Origin: Bacillota bacterium
Lineage (GTDB): Bacteria > Bacillota > Clostridia > Christensenellales > CAG-138
Reading direction: 5' to 3'
Length of the DNA: 21,468 bases
Assembly: GCA_023453725.1 (NCBI GenBank)
Contig: JAEXTB010000028.1
Coordinates: 1 to 21,468 of the forward strand
Shown: positions 6,271 to 13,518 of the stretch, piece after piece
Layout of the letters: every line of letters starts with the position of its first letter
Numbering within the stretch: position 1 is the first letter of the stretch
Translations under genes and position numbers: made by a program
Notes under the pieces: model-generated
Databases searched by the model: none
Seen by the model: only the letters and a program-made list of their open reading frames with translations
What the model was told of the DNA's origin: nothing

Positions 6271-7632
6271 TTAAGGTTGTATGGGCTCGGCTTCCCAAGG
6301 CTGTGCTTTGCGTTCTTGTGTCTGCGTCTCCGGTGTTTCTTCTATCTGTGCCTCCAGTATCCCTTCCGGCGTTTCTTCCGGCTGTATGTGTGTTGCTGCT
6401 TCCTCCTGCTTTTCTACAGGCAGTTCCGGTTGTCTGTTCTCAGCCACCCGGCGCCGCTGCTTTGCGTATACCAGCGCAGATGCCCCTGCACCAATCAAAA
6501 GCAGCGCCCCGCCGATCAGCCACATGTTGCGAAAGTTTGTCTGCGCGCTCACCACATAGCCAATGAGGGAGGCAAGAAGCCCGCCAATCTGCAGCACAAA
6601 GGAAAACAGGGAGAGAATGCTGGCCCGCTGGCTAGCGGGAGCCGCCTGGTTCAACAGCGTGTTTTCCGCCACGCTTCCGCCGCCAAGGAACAGGTAGGCA
6701 AGCATGTAAACACCAATAAAGAAAGGAGCTTGAAACTGGGAAACCAGCAATACCAGGCAACCCCCAAGCAGCGCCTTTAATATCAGCAGTAACACCGTTC
6801 CGCCTTCCGGCTGCTTCAAAAGCAGCCGTTCAATGGCCTTGCTCCCAAGTATCACACAGAAAAAACCCGCAAAGCTGACCGCGCCAAAGAGCCATGAGGC
6901 GGGGGACATTGTTAGAAGCGCGGGCTGCCAATAGGTTTCAACGGAGAGCAGCGCAAAGCCGGTGATAAACGTAAGCACAAACAGCATACGCACCAGACCC
7001 TTTTGCGCCATAAAGGAAATGCTCTCCCTTACCTGCGCCCGGATGCGTGAAACGCCCGTAACCTGCGCCGTATGTTCCGTGTGCGCCACATGCTCCCGTA
7101 CGCACAGAAGCGCAAGCAGGAATAAAAGCACATACAGAATACCGTTTACAATGAGATTGCCTTCGTAGTGTGAGCCAATGGCAGATAACAAACCGCCCGC
7201 AAGCGCGCCCGCCGCAAGCCCCGCGCTTTCGAGTATGGACAGCTGCGCAGTCGCCTTGGCGACTTCACCTCCGCTTGCAACCGCGTCATCAATCGCCAGC
7301 GCGTCAATACTGCCCGAAGAAAACGCCCGGCCAAGGCCATTTGCAACCATGGCACAGAACAGCACCACTATGGATTGAGAAAAGAGCAATATGCCATAGC
7401 AGGCAACATAGAACACGGTGGAAAGCAGAAATGCCTTCTTTCTTCCGCAGAGATCCGCAAACACACCGCTTGGGAACTCCGCCACAATCACCGTAAAGGA
7501 ATATGCGCCAAGCAGCAGCGATATTGTGCTGATGGAAGCGCCGTGCGCCATTAACGCCAGCGCCAGTACGGGGATCATAACGCCGGTGGCGAAACTTTTG
7601 ACAAAAGCAATAATCTGAAAAATCCTACGCAT
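6271..7632 (-). CDS. Major facilitator superfamily transporter
   Basis: The 453-residue product has about 12 hydrophobic segments and, in the loop after the second, the MFS motif A-like GVFADLCGRKKAF (about residues 56-68 from the chosen start). It is a proton-coupled permease or efflux-type transporter of the cytoplasmic membrane; the substrate is unknown. The start MRRIFQIIAFVK at 7632 is chosen because GGAGG lies 7 nt upstream, inside the regulator gene; the longer frame to 7707 has no such support. The last 50 or so residues form an unusual hydrophilic Glu/Gln/Thr/Pro tail (EETPEGILEAQIEETPETQT). It overlaps the upstream regulator gene by 8 bp, so the two are co-transcribed and the regulator probably controls the transporter. 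Confidence 0.85.
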   Translation of the reverse strand: MRRIFQIIAFVKSFATGVMIPVLALALMAHGASISTISLLLGAYSFTVIVAEFPSGVFADLCGRKKAFLLSTVFYVACYGILLFSQSIVVLFCAMVANGLGRAFSSGSIDALAIDDAVASGGEVAKATAQLSILESAGLAAGALAGGLLSAIGSHYEGNLIVNGILYVLLFLLALLCVREHVAHTEHTAQVTGVSRIRAQVRESISFMAQKGLVRMLFVLTFITGFALLSVETYWQPALLTMSPASWLFGAVSFAGFFCVILGSKAIERLLLKQPEGGTVLLLILKALLGGCLVLLVSQFQAPFFIGVYMLAYLFLGGGSVAENTLLNQAAPASQRASILSLFSFVLQIGGLLASLIGYVVSAQTNFRNMWLIGGALLLIGAGASALVYAKQRRRVAENRQPELPVEKQEEAATHIQPEETPEGILEAQIEETPETQTQERKAQPWEAEPIQP

Positions 7633-8188
7633 CTCTTTCCTCCGAAACCGGGTAGGCAATGAGCGCATATTCCCACGGCGTTGCGTCCTTACTTTCCGTT
7701 TGCTCATGGCTGTCTAAAAAGTCCCGGATCAATTGATAAAGTTCTTTGGCTTCTTCCCGGCCAAGGCGGAGAATGCCGGAAAGCATATCTCCGTGCTGCA
7801 TATCCTGCTCTGCCCGCGCCCTGTTGCTTTTGCAGTATTCTGAAAACCCGGAAAATATGGTGTTCATGGAATTCTGCATAATTGCAATGCGCTGGTCGTC
7901 GTTTTCATCCGCAACCTTGCCGCCAATGCTGATGGTCTTGGGCAATACCTGATAGTAGCTTGCGGTAATGCCGCGGATCACTTCGGTATGATCCAGTGCG
8001 ACAATTCCCAACTCAACAAGCTTTTTGATATGATGCTGCACCGCAGAGGCGGAAATGCCAAGCTGATCGGAAAGCTGCTTGGGCGTCATCGGCACGCTTG
8101 CAATCTTCATACAGCGCAGCAGCTTCTGGCGCTGCGGGTTAATATAAATATCCAGTTCCTTTTTGCCGGACAGTACGATGGTATCCAT
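7625..8188 (-). CDS. ArsR-like winged-helix transcriptional regulator
   Basis: The 187-residue product has an N-terminal winged helix-turn-helix (about residues 22-80): MTPKQLSDQLGISASAVQHH followed by IKKLVELGIV, typical of ArsR-type regulators. A C-terminal helical part (about 95-187) has no recognised ligand motif and no metal-binding Cys cluster. The ATG at 8188 is preferred to upstream Met codons because AAGGAG lies about 10 nt before it. It overlaps the MFS gene start (ATG at 7632, stop TAG at 7625-7627). A palindrome lies inside its promoter, which suggests autoregulation of the regulator-transporter operon. Confidence 0.8.
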   Translation of the reverse strand: MDTIVLSGKKELDIYINPQRQKLLRCMKIASVPMTPKQLSDQLGISASAVQHHIKKLVELGIVALDHTEVIRGITASYYQVLPKTISIGGKVADENDDQRIAIMQNSMNTIFSGFSEYCKSNRARAEQDMQHGDMLSGILRLGREEAKELYQLIRDFLDSHEQTESKDATPWEYALIAYPVSEERDA

Positions 8189-8206
8189 ACTTTTCACGCT
8201 CCTTAC

Positions 8207-8246
8207 CATTACATAGATGATAACATTACACATTATGTAACGTCAA
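8207..8246 (-). promoter_or_regulatory. Promoter with embedded palindromic operator for the regulator-MFS operon
   Basis: On the minus strand TTGACG (8241-8246) and TTATCA (8218-8223) are 17 nt apart. The spacer holds the perfect inverted repeat TTACA-N5-TGTAA (8226-8240). A further TGTAATG half-site lies just downstream (8207-8213). Binding there would block RNA polymerase, as expected for autorepression. Confidence 0.65.
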
Positions 8247-8260
8247 GCGCAAATATGCAA

Positions 8261-8297
8261 ACAAAAAAGAGAAATCCAAGATGGGATTTCTCTTTCT
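8261..8297. terminator. Intrinsic terminator after the tridomain enzyme gene
   Basis: AAAGAGAAATCC (8266-8277) pairs perfectly with GGATTTCTCTTT (8284-8295) around a 6-nt loop. The minus strand has TTTTTTG after it, so it ends the gene at 8423; the plus strand also has a T-rich tail. Confidence 0.85.
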
Positions 8298-8313
8298 GAT
8301 ATTTAAGAATGAT

Positions 8314-8372
8314 GAGGGGGCTCTGCCCCCCTAGACCCCCGCCAAGGGTCGTAACGACCCTTGGATCCCAAT
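8314..8372 (+). repeat. GC-rich double-hairpin intergenic repeat, copy 1
   Basis: GGGGG-CTCTG-CCCCC is followed by CTAGACCCCCG and the 10-bp stem CCAAGGGTCG (8342-8351) with CGACCCTTGG (8355-8364), then GATCCCAATC. The same order of elements occurs twice near 16135-16250, so this is a dispersed REP-like element. The rest of 8298-8422 holds no gene; a small AAGCAC/GTGCTT hairpin follows at about 8385-8403. Confidence 0.75.
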
Positions 8373-8422
8373 CAAGGTATAAGGGCGAAGCACTTATCGT
8401 GCTTGACTTTCAGCCTATTTCC

Positions 8423-11400
8423 TTACCCGTTCGTCTGATACTGTTTGCGCGGCACGCGGTAGCCGTTCTCTTTGATGAGCCGGTCGAGTGTCTTTAAAGC
8501 ATGCTCCGCCTGCTCCCGCTTGTGGGCGCTGGTCAGACAGAACCGCAGGCGCGCCTGCCCCTTGGGAACGGCGGGGTATACGGCGGGGGGTACGAATACG
8601 CCTTCTTTCAACAGTTCCGCGGAAAGCGCAAACGCATCCATATCTCCGCCAATGAGGATGGGCGCAATGGCGGTTTCCCCCGCGAGGCACGTATCAAACC
8701 CGTAAGAGTGGGCGACCTCCATGAAATCCTTAATGTTCTGCTGGAGACTTTGTACCAGGGAATTGTCCTCCTGCAGAATGCGCACGCCTTCGAGCGTGGC
8801 GGCGGCCAGCACAGGGGAGAGGCCGACCGAGAACACAAAGCCCGGCACATTGTAGCGCTGGTATTCAATGAGCGTGCGTTTGCCCGCAAGATACCCGCCG
8901 CAGGTGCCCAGGCCCTTACTTAGCGTACCCATTTTGATATCGATATCGTCCGGCGCAAGGTTGAAATATTCATCCACGCCGCCTCCATGCGCGCCGATGA
9001 CGCAGGAAGAGTGCGCTTCATCCACCATCAGGAAGCAGCCGTACTCCTTCTTGATGCGCACAAACTCCGGCACGGGCGCGATATCGCCATCCATGGAATA
9101 AGCACCCTCGACCACGATGAGCACCTTTTCATACGAATCCCGGTTTGCGCGCAGGATGTTTTCAAGCGCCACATAATCGTTATGCGGGAAGCCCTTGGTG
9201 TGGGCGGTGGACAGCTGGCAGCCCTGCACGATGGAGTTGTGGGAGAGCGCATCATAGAGGATTAAATCCCGCTCGTTGCAGAAGTTGCCCACAAACGTCA
9301 CGTTCGTGCTGTGCCCGCCCACCAGTACCAGCGCGGCCTCGGTATGCTTCCATTCCGCAATGGCTTTTTCAAGCTCCTGATGCAACGTCTTTTCTCCGGC
9401 AAGCAAACGGCTGCCGCTTGCGGAGGTACCGTATTTTTCAGCGGCGTCCTTGGCTGCCTTTACCGTGCGCGGATGGCCGGACAGGCAGACATAATTATAC
9501 GAACCGTAATTGATGACCTCTTTGCCGTGGATGAGCGAAGTATCCCGAAGCGGCGAGTCATGTGCCACAAAGTAGGGGTTGCCCATTGCCTCCGTCTCCT
9601 GAAGGCGGGCTTCAAGCGCCTGCCATTCCGGCGTTTCTTCAAACATGGCAATGCGCTTCTTGCCGCCAAGCTTGCCCCCCTGCTGTTTTGTCAGCAGCAG
9701 CATCGCGGCGTCCTCCGCGCAGGTGCAGCTGGTGTACTCATCGTCCGTAATCAATGTCTTGAAGTGTTCCTCAATCTTTGTGAACACGCCCAAAGACGCC
9801 AGACTGTCGCCGCCCAAATCGTACACAAAGTGCGCGCGGTCGGTAATATCCTCTACGTTGAGGCACAGTTCTTCCGCGAAGAACTCCTTGATCTTCTGGA
9901 GGATGGCAAGATACGCCTCGCTCTTTTCCACCTCGGTCTCGGGCCCGGCGACAGAGATGCTGCCGCAGACGCGGCGCTTTGCGAGGTCCACCTCAATGGC
10001 GTCAAACCGCCCCGCGGCAAGATCTTCCTTTACGCGCACGCGCTTGACCTTCAAAGAAGCCGTCAGCGGAAGTGCGGAAAGAGAGAAGAAGCAGCGGCGC
10101 ACGCGCTTGTAGATGGGCAGCTGCGCGTTGCGCGCAGACAACGCATTGATGAGCGCGTCCATACGCGCGCGGTCCCGCTGGATGTTTTCCGCGTAGACAA
10201 CAAGCGTAATATCCTCATAGGGGCCGCCGAAATCCGCACCGAACGCACAGACCTGCTGGATTTCATCGATATTGGCGAACGCGTCTTCCAACTCATCTGG
10301 GTAGACGTTTTCACCGCTTTCGTTGATGATGACGTCCTTTAACCGGCCTTCAATCCAGAGCTTGCCGAGTTCAAACCGCGCGATATCGCCGGTGCCGAAG
10401 TAGCCTTCCTCATCAAGTTCCGCAGGCACGAGTTCCCCATCCACCATACGGCCTATGTGCATGGCGGCGGACTTGATAAAGAGCTCGCCAACAGAAGCCT
10501 TATCCCCTTCGCGCGGCTTTACTTTGATTTTTACGCTCTGCATGGGCTTTCCGACGCAGCCGGAAAGCTGATCATCAATGCTGTCAAACACCTGTACGGA
10601 AGTTATGCCGACCTCTGTCATGCCAAAGCCATTGACGAGAGGGCAGCCAATGCCGTTCAACAGCTTGAGCGTTTCGGGGAGTATGCGCCCGCCGCCGCTG
10701 ATGCCGCAGCTTAAATGCGTGCCCAACAGATTTTTGCGCACGCCATAGGCAAGGTTGGCATAATACAGCCTTCCGGCCTTGCCGAACACCCGCTGGCGCT
10801 TGACGGAGCCCTCCACCAGTTTGTTGAGCTTGCGCTCCTTGTCCTCGCCTTTTTGCCGAGCTGCACGCGAAAGCTTCTGCGCCACAGAATTCCAGAAAAG
10901 CGGAACGTTAAACAAGTGCGTGATCTGGTGGAGCCTGCACGCCTCCTGTACAGATTTGCTGGTGCGGTCCTTGGGGAACACGATTGTCTTGCCAAACACC
11001 GTATACGCCATCATCATCGTCATAAAGCCGAAAATGTGGTGGAAGGGCAGGAACGCAAGCACTCTGTGCGGCTTATCGTTCAAAAATTCGGGAGACATGC
11101 GGGCAAGCGCCAAAAAGTCCAACAGCTGTACGGTGAGCGCCTGGCCGTCGTACACGTATACCTTAGAGGACGCCGTGGTGCCGGATGTGCACATGGCAAC
11201 GCGGTTGGCAAAGCCGCCGCGCACCTCCTTGTCGCAATCTTGAAGCAGCGGGGCAGGGTCAATGAGGTGTACGCCAGCAGGCAGCGCAACCTGATCAAGC
11301 GCAATGACGGCAACCGCCTGTGTCTGCTTTACGATATGTTCCGTCTGCTTGGCGTCTGCGCGGAAATCGATGAGCACGGGCTGGTAGCCCGCCATGATGG

Positions 11401-11671
11401 AGCCCCAGAATACCGTCATATAATCCGGCGAATTGTCCATCCGGATGCCGATGTACTGTGGCTTTTCCGGAACGCCCAATACCTTCTGCAGCCCTGCTGC
11501 CGCGTGACGTACGCGCCTGTCATACTCGCTGAATGTGATATAGCGGATTTCCCCGTTTTTGTCATACTGAGCGCTTGGCGCATCCCCATGTGAAACAACT
11601 GTGCTGTAAATCGCCTCCAGCGTGTGTGTGCCTGCCTTGAGCAGGTGTGTGGTTTCCCCGATTGATTGCAT
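8423..11671 (-). CDS. Fused acyl-AMP ligase, acyl carrier protein and alpha-oxoamine synthase (1082 residues)
   Basis: Three domains are visible. (1) Residues about 1-560: an adenylate-forming ligase with P-loop CTSGTTASSK (about 159-168), NGFGMTEVG (about 345), GTGD (about 426), GRLKDVIINESGENVYPDE (about 440-460) and a C-terminal catalytic Lys region SLKVKRVRVKED (about 540). (2) About 590-680: a carrier protein with DLGGDSLASLG, the Ser (about 621) taking phosphopantetheine. (3) About 690-1080: a fold-type I PLP enzyme of the alpha-oxoamine synthase family with ASGSRLLAGEKTLHQELE, SHNSIVQG, MVDEAHSS and the PLP Lys in GTLSKGLGTCGGY (about 918). Family members (serine palmitoyltransferase, BioF, KBL, CqsA) join an acyl thioester to an amino acid with loss of CO2. 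Inferred role: activate a fatty acid, load it on the fused carrier, and condense it with an amino acid to an amino-ketone. The start at 11671 follows GGAGG. The gene is alone between its own promoter and terminator. Confidence 0.9.
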   Translation of the reverse strand: MQSIGETTHLLKAGTHTLEAIYSTVVSHGDAPSAQYDKNGEIRYITFSEYDRRVRHAAAGLQKVLGVPEKPQYIGIRMDNSPDYMTVFWGSIMAGYQPVLIDFRADAKQTEHIVKQTQAVAVIALDQVALPAGVHLIDPAPLLQDCDKEVRGGFANRVAMCTSGTTASSKVYVYDGQALTVQLLDFLALARMSPEFLNDKPHRVLAFLPFHHIFGFMTMMMAYTVFGKTIVFPKDRTSKSVQEACRLHQITHLFNVPLFWNSVAQKLSRAARQKGEDKERKLNKLVEGSVKRQRVFGKAGRLYYANLAYGVRKNLLGTHLSCGISGGGRILPETLKLLNGIGCPLVNGFGMTEVGITSVQVFDSIDDQLSGCVGKPMQSVKIKVKPREGDKASVGELFIKSAAMHIGRMVDGELVPAELDEEGYFGTGDIARFELGKLWIEGRLKDVIINESGENVYPDELEDAFANIDEIQQVCAFGADFGGPYEDITLVVYAENIQRDRARMDALINALSARNAQLPIYKRVRRCFFSLSALPLTASLKVKRVRVKEDLAAGRFDAIEVDLAKRRVCGSISVAGPETEVEKSEAYLAILQKIKEFFAEELCLNVEDITDRAHFVYDLGGDSLASLGVFTKIEEHFKTLITDDEYTSCTCAEDAAMLLLTKQQGGKLGGKKRIAMFEETPEWQALEARLQETEAMGNPYFVAHDSPLRDTSLIHGKEVINYGSYNYVCLSGHPRTVKAAKDAAEKYGTSASGSRLLAGEKTLHQELEKAIAEWKHTEAALVLVGGHSTNVTFVGNFCNERDLILYDALSHNSIVQGCQLSTAHTKGFPHNDYVALENILRANRDSYEKVLIVVEGAYSMDGDIAPVPEFVRIKKEYGCFLMVDEAHSSCVIGAHGGGVDEYFNLAPDDIDIKMGTLSKGLGTCGGYLAGKRTLIEYQRYNVPGFVFSVGLSPVLAAATLEGVRILQEDNSLVQSLQQNIKDFMEVAHSYGFDTCLAGETAIAPILIGGDMDAFALSAELLKEGVFVPPAVYPAVPKGQARLRFCLTSAHKREQAEHALKTLDRLIKENGYRVPRKQYQTNG

Positions 11672-11711
11672 GATTATTCCTCCAAGCGAATAAGTATGCG
11701 TTATGATGCCA

Positions 11712-11740
11712 TGCATGCGCAAAAAAAAAGAAAGCATGCA
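11712..11740 (-). promoter_or_regulatory. Leader hairpin of the tridomain gene
   Basis: TGCATGC (11712-11718) pairs with GCATGCA (11734-11740) around a 15-nt loop that on the minus strand contains nine consecutive T. It lies between promoter and start codon. No function can be assigned. Confidence 0.35.
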
Positions 11741-11757
11741 ATAGGAATATATGGTTG

Positions 11758-11786
11758 AGTATAGCATCATTTGGGCAAAAAAGCAA
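11758..11786 (-). promoter_or_regulatory. Promoter for the tridomain gene
   Basis: On the minus strand TTGCTT (11781-11786) and TATACT (11758-11763) are 17 nt apart, with TGC directly before the -10 (extended -10). The -35 lies in the T-rich tail of the upstream terminator. Confidence 0.65.
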
Positions 11787-11811
11787 GAAAAGCCCTGTTT
11801 GCGGGGCTTTT
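11781..11811 (-). terminator. Intrinsic terminator after the amidase gene, touching the next promoter
   Basis: AAAAGCCC (11788-11795) pairs with GGGCTTTT (11804-11811). On the minus strand the tail is CTTGCTTTTTTG. This tail is also the -35 region of the tridomain gene promoter. Confidence 0.7.
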
Positions 11812-11879
11812 CAAGGCAACACGCGGGCTGGTCCGTAAAATACCGCACGAATTTTGTCAATATTTTGAAACGCATAACT

Positions 11880-11895
11880 ATGAGCAACTGCTCAT
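11880..11895. promoter_or_regulatory. Perfect palindrome resembling an ArsR-type operator
   Basis: ATGAGCA-AC-TGCTCAT is a perfect 7-2-7 inverted repeat 25 nt past the amidase stop codon. It resembles the core of the 12-2-12 operators (TGANCA-N2-TGNTCA) of ArsR/SmtB-type repressors. A TTGACA lies about 20-30 nt downstream of it on the minus strand (11852-11857). Whether it is bound by anything is unknown. The rest of 11812-11920 shows no gene. Confidence 0.35.
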
Positions 11896-11920
11896 TTCAC
11901 ATGATCCACTTATTTGACCG

Positions 11921-12436
11921 CTATACCCACTTGCGCACCCCCAACACATGCAGCGGGCGCAGCGCGGTATAAGCATACGTAGAAAGCTGCCGGTCAATCG
12001 AATCGATGGTGTGCGCGCCAACCAGAATATTATCAGGGGTGGGCGGAGAACCGACAGAAAGCACCACGGGGTTGTGCGCAAAAAACGGGCCTTGAAATTT
12101 GATCTGGATCACGTCCCCGGGCTGTATGGCTTCCAATCCAACCAGTTGCATAAACGGCCCCTCCCGTTTGTTGTTTACCATAAAGTTATAAAAGTACTCC
12201 ACGCCGGTCCAGCTGGGAGAGCGGCTGCTTGCGTTCCGATAGTACCACCCCAGCGTCGGTTTAAAGTTCATCTGCCCCGCCCCCGCATACACGCATTGGG
12301 AAGCATAATTCGTACAGTCCCCGCCAAGCTTTGAAAAATCGTAATAGGCCGGGTTTCTCGACATCGCCCACTTACGCGCATACGCCACCGCCTTTTCCCT
12401 GTTATACGCAACGGTTACAAGGCCGCGATTTTCCAT
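11921..12436 (-). CDS. Amidase-domain protein (Amidase_6-like)
   Basis: The 171-residue product has the pattern of the putative amidase domain found in many Firmicutes: YNREKAVAYARKWAMSRNP, then GGDCTNYASQCVYAGAG with the likely catalytic Cys at about residue 41, and a later His segment (FAHNPVVLSVG). Related domains are cysteine-dependent, NlpC/P60-like hydrolases thought to act on cell-wall or amide bonds. No signal peptide or membrane segment is visible, so it is either cytosolic or exported by another route. The ATG at 12436 follows GGAGG by 9 nt. It is divergent from deoD and upstream of, but separately terminated from, the tridomain gene. Confidence 0.78.
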   Translation of the reverse strand: MENRGLVTVAYNREKAVAYARKWAMSRNPAYYDFSKLGGDCTNYASQCVYAGAGQMNFKPTLGWYYRNASSRSPSWTGVEYFYNFMVNNKREGPFMQLVGLEAIQPGDVIQIKFQGPFFAHNPVVLSVGSPPTPDNILVGAHTIDSIDRQLSTYAYTALRPLHVLGVRKWV

Positions 12437-12517
12437 GCCCCACTTCCTCCAAATGCAAGTTGCAGCATGTTATGCGAACATTGCGGGAGTTATGCAAAAA
12501 GCAAAACCACGGGCCAA

Positions 12518-12546
12518 TACTGAGGAAATCTCTTTTATGCTATACT
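12518..12546 (+). promoter_or_regulatory. Promoter for deoD
   Basis: TATACT (12541-12546) is preceded by TGC (extended -10) and lies about 30 nt before the deoD start. The -35 (TACTGA at 12518-12523) is poor. Confidence 0.45.
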
Positions 12547-12575
12547 ATAAAGAAAAAACACAGGGAGGAATATCC

Positions 12576-13286
12576 ATGAGCGATATCATAAAGACCCCGC
12601 ACATTGCCTGCGCGAAGGAGGACATTGCAAAAACGGTGCTGATGCCAGGCGACCCGCTGCGCGCAAAATTCATTGCGGAAACACTGCTCAAAGACGCCAG
12701 GCTTTTCAATAACATCCGCGGCATCCAGGGGTACACAGGCGAATACGAGGGCAAACGGGTATCCGTCATGGCCAGCGGTATGGGCATGCCCTCCATCGGC
12801 ATTTATTCCTACGAGCTGTTCAATAAGTTCGGTGTGGAAAACATCATCCGTATCGGTTCGGCAGGAGGGATACATGAGAGCCTGCGGCTGCGCGATGTCG
12901 TTGTCGGTCTTTCCGCCTGCACAAATTCCAACTACGCCTCGCAGTACAACCTGCCCGGGACGTTCGCGCCCACCGCGAGTTACGCCCTTGTAAAGGCGGC
13001 TGTGGAAGAAGGCGAACGCCGCGGTGCGCGTATGATGGTAGGCTCCATCCTCTCTTCCGATACGTTCTATGATGACTCCAACTCCCTGGGCGATTGGCGC
13101 AAGATGGGCGTGCTGGCCGTGGAAATGGAAGCCGCGGCCCTTTATTGTAACGCCGCCCGCGCGGGCAAGAATGCGCTGTGCATGTGCACAATATCCGACC
13201 TTCCCTTCACGGGCGAGGAGTGCACGGCTGAAGAGCGGCAGAACACGTTCCTGGATATGATGCATATCGCGCTGGCAATCGCATAA
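12576..13286 (+). CDS. deoD: Purine nucleoside phosphorylase, DeoD type
   Basis: The 236-residue product is the usual length and is recognisable throughout: KTPHIACAKEDIAKTVLMPG (phosphate-site Gly region), YTGEYEGKRVSVMASGMGMP, RIGSAGG, then VEMEAAALY (substrate-site Glu) and ISDLPFTGEE (catalytic Asp with SD-P). DeoD phosphorolyses purine (deoxy)nucleosides to base and (deoxy)ribose 1-phosphate in the cytoplasm, for salvage. The ATG at 12576 follows AGGGAGG; the frame is open back to 12435, but that part overlaps the promoter. It is monocistronic with its own terminator; no deoC or other deo gene is adjacent. Confidence 0.95.
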   Translation: MSDIIKTPHIACAKEDIAKTVLMPGDPLRAKFIAETLLKDARLFNNIRGIQGYTGEYEGKRVSVMASGMGMPSIGIYSYELFNKFGVENIIRIGSAGGIHESLRLRDVVVGLSACTNSNYASQYNLPGTFAPTASYALVKAAVEEGERRGARMMVGSILSSDTFYDDSNSLGDWRKMGVLAVEMEAAALYCNAARAGKNALCMCTISDLPFTGEECTAEERQNTFLDMMHIALAIA

Positions 13287-13307
13287 GCAGCCGTTAAAGT
13301 CAGGTAA

Positions 13308-13342
13308 AGCGTCGGCGCTAAAAGCACCGACGCTATTTCTTT
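13308..13342 (+). terminator. Intrinsic terminator after deoD
   Basis: AGCGTCGG (13308-13315) pairs with CCGACGCT (13327-13334), with a smaller GCT/AGC pair inside the loop, followed by ATTTCTTT. Confidence 0.8.
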
Positions 13343-13390
13343 GCCTAGGAATTGCATTTCCCTTAATCCCCATCTTTAAAGCGCGCGCGC

Positions 13391-13425
13391 ATTCAGGGGG
13401 CGCGGGGGGCGAAGCCCTCCCGCTA
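13391..13425 (+). repeat. Partial or diverged GC-rich hairpin element
   Basis: ATTCAGGGGG is followed by a hairpin in which GCGGGGGGC pairs with GCCCTCCCGC (one bulge) around GAA. The ATTCAGGGG start matches the repeat copy at 16136. It lacks the CCAAGGG...CCCTTGG second hairpin, so membership of the family is uncertain. The gap 13343-13471 holds no gene. Confidence 0.4.
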
Positions 13426-13471
13426 TTAAATAAAATAATCTAGCGGCGCCGCCGCAGGTGGCGATACCTTA

Positions 13472-13505
13472 AGAAAAAGGGAGGGCGAATGCCCTCCCTT
13501 TATTT
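13472..13505. terminator. Intrinsic terminator after the DUF362 gene
   Basis: AAAGGGAGGGC (13476-13486) pairs perfectly with GCCCTCCCTTT (13491-13501) around a 4-nt loop. The minus strand continues TTCTT, just past the DUF362 stop codon. Confidence 0.85.
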
Positions 13506-13518
13506 ACCGAAAAGTTGC

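Noticed and set aside
9311..10342. 343-residue open frame antisense to the tridomain gene
   Set aside because: A shadow of a GC-rich coding strand with no start signals; the sense strand has clear domain motifs throughout.
12435..12575. Upstream extension of deoD to an earlier ATG
   Set aside because: The extension covers the promoter and ribosome site, and DeoD proteins start at the MSDIIKTPHI position.
13381..13390. GCGCGCGCGC alternating tract as a Z-DNA or regulatory signal
   Set aside because: Only 10 bp and in a GC-rich gap; nothing else supports a function.
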